Shown here: in pieces, positions 34,326-36,378 of the stretch | Layout: the number at the start of each line of letters is the position of its first letter | Numbering within the stretch: position 1 is the stretch's first letter | DNA from: Parachlorella kessleri | Lineage: Eukaryota; Chlorophyta; Trebouxiophyceae; Chlorellales; Chlorellaceae | NCBI GenBank assembly: GCA_001598975.1 | Contig: BBXU01002686.1 | Span: 1-36,378, forward strand | Direction of reading: 5' to 3' | Length of the DNA stretch: 36,378 nt | The notes under the pieces: generated by a model | Seen by the model: the letters and a program-made list of their open reading frames with translations, nothing else | Told to the model about the DNA's origin: nothing | Database searches by the model: none | Made by a program: the position numbers and the translations under genes

Positions 34326-34740
34326 TCAATCACAGCACTCCACACCGGTGATGGCCCACACCTGCTCGCCAGCTTGCGCCAGCTGGGCATTAAGGCCACA
34401 TGCCCATGCCTCAGTTCCAATTGTGGCCTGAATGTTGGAATAGAAGCACCCGCGCTGCTTGACGTCAAGAGTAATAACGACGGTTTCAAATGCTATATCG
34501 ATGCTCTCAGCCTGCTGGGTCTTGCGGTTGGCCTTGCACCTGGCGGAGATTTTGGCAAGGAACTTCCCAGAGGTGGGCGGGTCAATGCCACAAAACTTGG
34601 CCGCAGCTGATGCTGCTGCTTGCAGGGCCTGGCGGTAGATGTTGTATGGACTGGAGCTAAGGGGATCCTTGGTCGCGGTGAAGAGGTAACAAGCGGCAAC
34701 GGAGCTGACGGGAACTTCAAACGCATCCGAGTAGGTGGGC
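34326..34740 (-). CDS. Terminal exon of an unrecognised Cys-containing protein, paralogue of 1976-2384
   Basis: Open from a likely acceptor (CTTGCAG then G at 34740, phase 2) to TGA at 34326, about 138 codons. Landmarks in order: AFEVPV, Cys, SSPYNIY, KFCG, P-x-SG, IS-x-x-C, T-x-x-AESI, RGCFY, WACGLN, AGEQVW and a final ECCD. Length, intron phase and landmark order match the exon at 1976-2384. I do not recognise the family; the spacing of cysteines faintly recalls pherophorin-type extracellular-matrix domains of volvocine algae, but the match is too weak to assign. Upstream exons are uncertain; a frame continues upstream to about 34781 (VVNNGRALWLSAC), which could be exon if the CTTGCAG is not used. 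Confidence 0.55.
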
Positions 34741-36378
34741 CTGCAAGCGGACAACCAGAGGGCTCTGCCATTGTTGACCACCTGTAGTGCAGGAGGAAAC
34801 CTGACACAGGTGCTTGGCTACTCTGCGTCCGGTGCAAGGGACGCCGCCAACATAGGCGTCTGAAGCAGTCTCGCGGAAGCATGCTCATGCATTGCCGCCA
34901 AAGCAGGGGTTTGGAGCTGTCGGTTCTTGTTGCAATCAGCATTTGAGAATCACTTGTTGGGGTCCATGACGCTGTCTGACTGAGCTGGCAGCACTACACA
35001 GACTCACGGTCTGGGGTCTACAACACCACATGTAGCATTCCCCAGCATCATTACTCACTGGCTGGGGTCCACAGCACTCTCTGACGCAGCTGCTTTCAGC
35101 TTGCGCCTAGGCCACAGCTCTGCAGGCAGGCATGGCTGTGCAGCAATTGAAGAAAAGCTGCTGGGATGAGGCACCGGTCTGACCTTCCCCTAGGGTATTG
35201 CTCAAACCACACCACAGCATTTTGCTGGTGAGGCTTGGTGACTTTGCCCAACACAGTGAGCATATAACAACCTGGGCGTTCCAAGCCACCAAAATTGCCG
35301 CACGGTGTGAAAACCAGCACAAGCTATAAATTTTCAGCTGAGCAAGGCACAGGGTGCTCACCCAGAGTATCTTCAATGCCAGCCCGGGCACTCACAAGGT
35401 CCACTTTTTCCAGAGATGAATAGGCAGAAGCACAGCCTGCAGCACGTAGCCAACTCCTAGCTTGACTAGTATTAGTGATAAGGCCTGTGTACCAGGCAGA
35501 CTGCCCTGCCCGCGTGCAACCAGGTTGGGGGTGCGGTTTGTATCACACGGTCACTGTGACTAGAGGTTACAGTGGTGGACAAAACCTGCCGGTCCAGAAG
35601 GTCTTGTGAGAGTACAAACTGGAGAGGTGCCCGGAGACCATAAATGGCACCACAGGAGTTGTCTCGCCCTGCCAGGGTGGTTTCACCCATCTCACACCCA
35701 CTGCACCAGGCCCCAAGGTACGAGGCCTGCCCCAATGTACGAGCGGACCTCGCTTCAGTTGACCTTGTGAAGGTTCACCTAGAGACCTTTGCACCAAGAG
35801 ACCGGTCACTCTTCATGACCGGAATCGAGGGGGACGAAGCGTAGGCTGCCCACTCCCGACCTACCGCAAAACAGCAAGAGCCCTATAAAGGCGCCCATCC
35901 AAGGTCTGAGTGGCATTCAAGGGTGAGGAAAGTGTTCCTGCAAGCGCTGCAGAAACCATGGGCGTGTCATCAATGGCAGGCACATACACGCAGGCACGGA
36001 CCACGGTGACTTGGTGTCGACTCTGGTAACGTACGATACGTATGCATCAGTGAGGCGCAAGAGTCTGTCGCACAAGGCCAGGACATAAGCTGGGAGCTAG
36101 TACCTGGCTACTGCGGTCCGACCCCAAAACGACGGGCTCACCAGACGCACGGCCGTAGACCTGGTCGGCTGCACCTCTGACGATGAAGCACTGTAGTACC
36201 ATTACCAGGAGTGGGAAGACCGGCACTTGCACCCTTACGTCATATTACATGATGATTTGCAGACTTAGTCAAATAAGCTGTCCAGACTGCAGGTGTGAAC
36301 AAATAACTCTTCATGGACACCGTAAGGTGCATGAGTGTTCCTCAAAACTATGCGAAGGGAGGGTGGCCTTCGCCCCCC
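34741..36378. other. Right end, no supported gene
   Basis: Upstream exons of the 34326-34740 gene should lie here but could not be identified. Around 34955-35090 a TGGGGTC(C/T)A..AC..C(T)CTGAC motif recurs three times with diverged spacing. The window ends in a C-rich run (GCCCCCC). Confidence 0.4.

Noticed and set aside
34326..34740. Assignment of the Cys-containing exon to the pherophorin family
   Set aside because: Only cysteine spacing and an SPY-like motif hint at it; the characteristic pherophorin core was not recognisable.
1..36378. CRISPR arrays, tRNA/rRNA genes, bacterial or viral gene clusters
   Set aside because: No spaced identical repeats with unique spacers, no cloverleaf or rRNA segment, and no intron-free gene series were seen; the 78-bp array has no spacers.

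Overview
This is a nuclear window from a eukaryote, most likely a chlorophycean green alga (Chlamydomonadales or relative). Genes are split into many short exons with GT-AG and a few GC-AG introns. Exons are GC-rich and carry Ala/Gln/Gly/Pro runs, and TGTAA, the polyadenylation signal typical of these algae, lies past the stop codons. There is no sign of bacterial operons, ribosome binding sites, tRNA, rRNA or CRISPR. Exon models were built by hand, matching splice sites and reading phase between two paralogous copies.

Layout. Positions 1-440 hold a 78-bp minisatellite. Positions 441-5558 are gene-poor: repeat fragments plus a decayed minus-strand array of a Cys-containing domain (about 2.0-4.2 kb). 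Positions 5559-28369 are two tandem minus-strand copies of one 18-exon gene: copy A (5559-16297) and copy B (17010-28369). Each encodes a protein of about 1500-1560 residues: a helical ARM/HEAT-like solenoid, a charged coiled coil with Ala/Gln/Pro-rich linker, and a shortened C-terminal U-box. Copy B is open throughout and gives 1564 residues. Copy A has one extra base in exon 4, which either truncates it near residue 310 or forces use of a new in-frame acceptor. The duplicated block includes about 225 bp of upstream sequence.

Positions 28776-33231 (plus strand) carry a 10-exon J-domain co-chaperone of 686 residues, divergent from copy B across a roughly 400-bp shared intergenic region. It has an N-terminal Gly/Ala-rich segment resembling the VPS13 C-terminus, a canonical HPD J domain, and a DnaJ-X domain interrupted by polyGln and polyAla. 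Positions 34326-34740 hold a terminal exon (minus strand) of an unrecognised Cys-containing protein homologous to the exon at 1976-2384. The rest to 36378 shows no gene I can support.

Functionally, the recognised genes point to protein quality control: two putative U-box ubiquitin-ligase-like scaffolds beside an Hsp70 co-chaperone. Whether they act together is inference from adjacency only.
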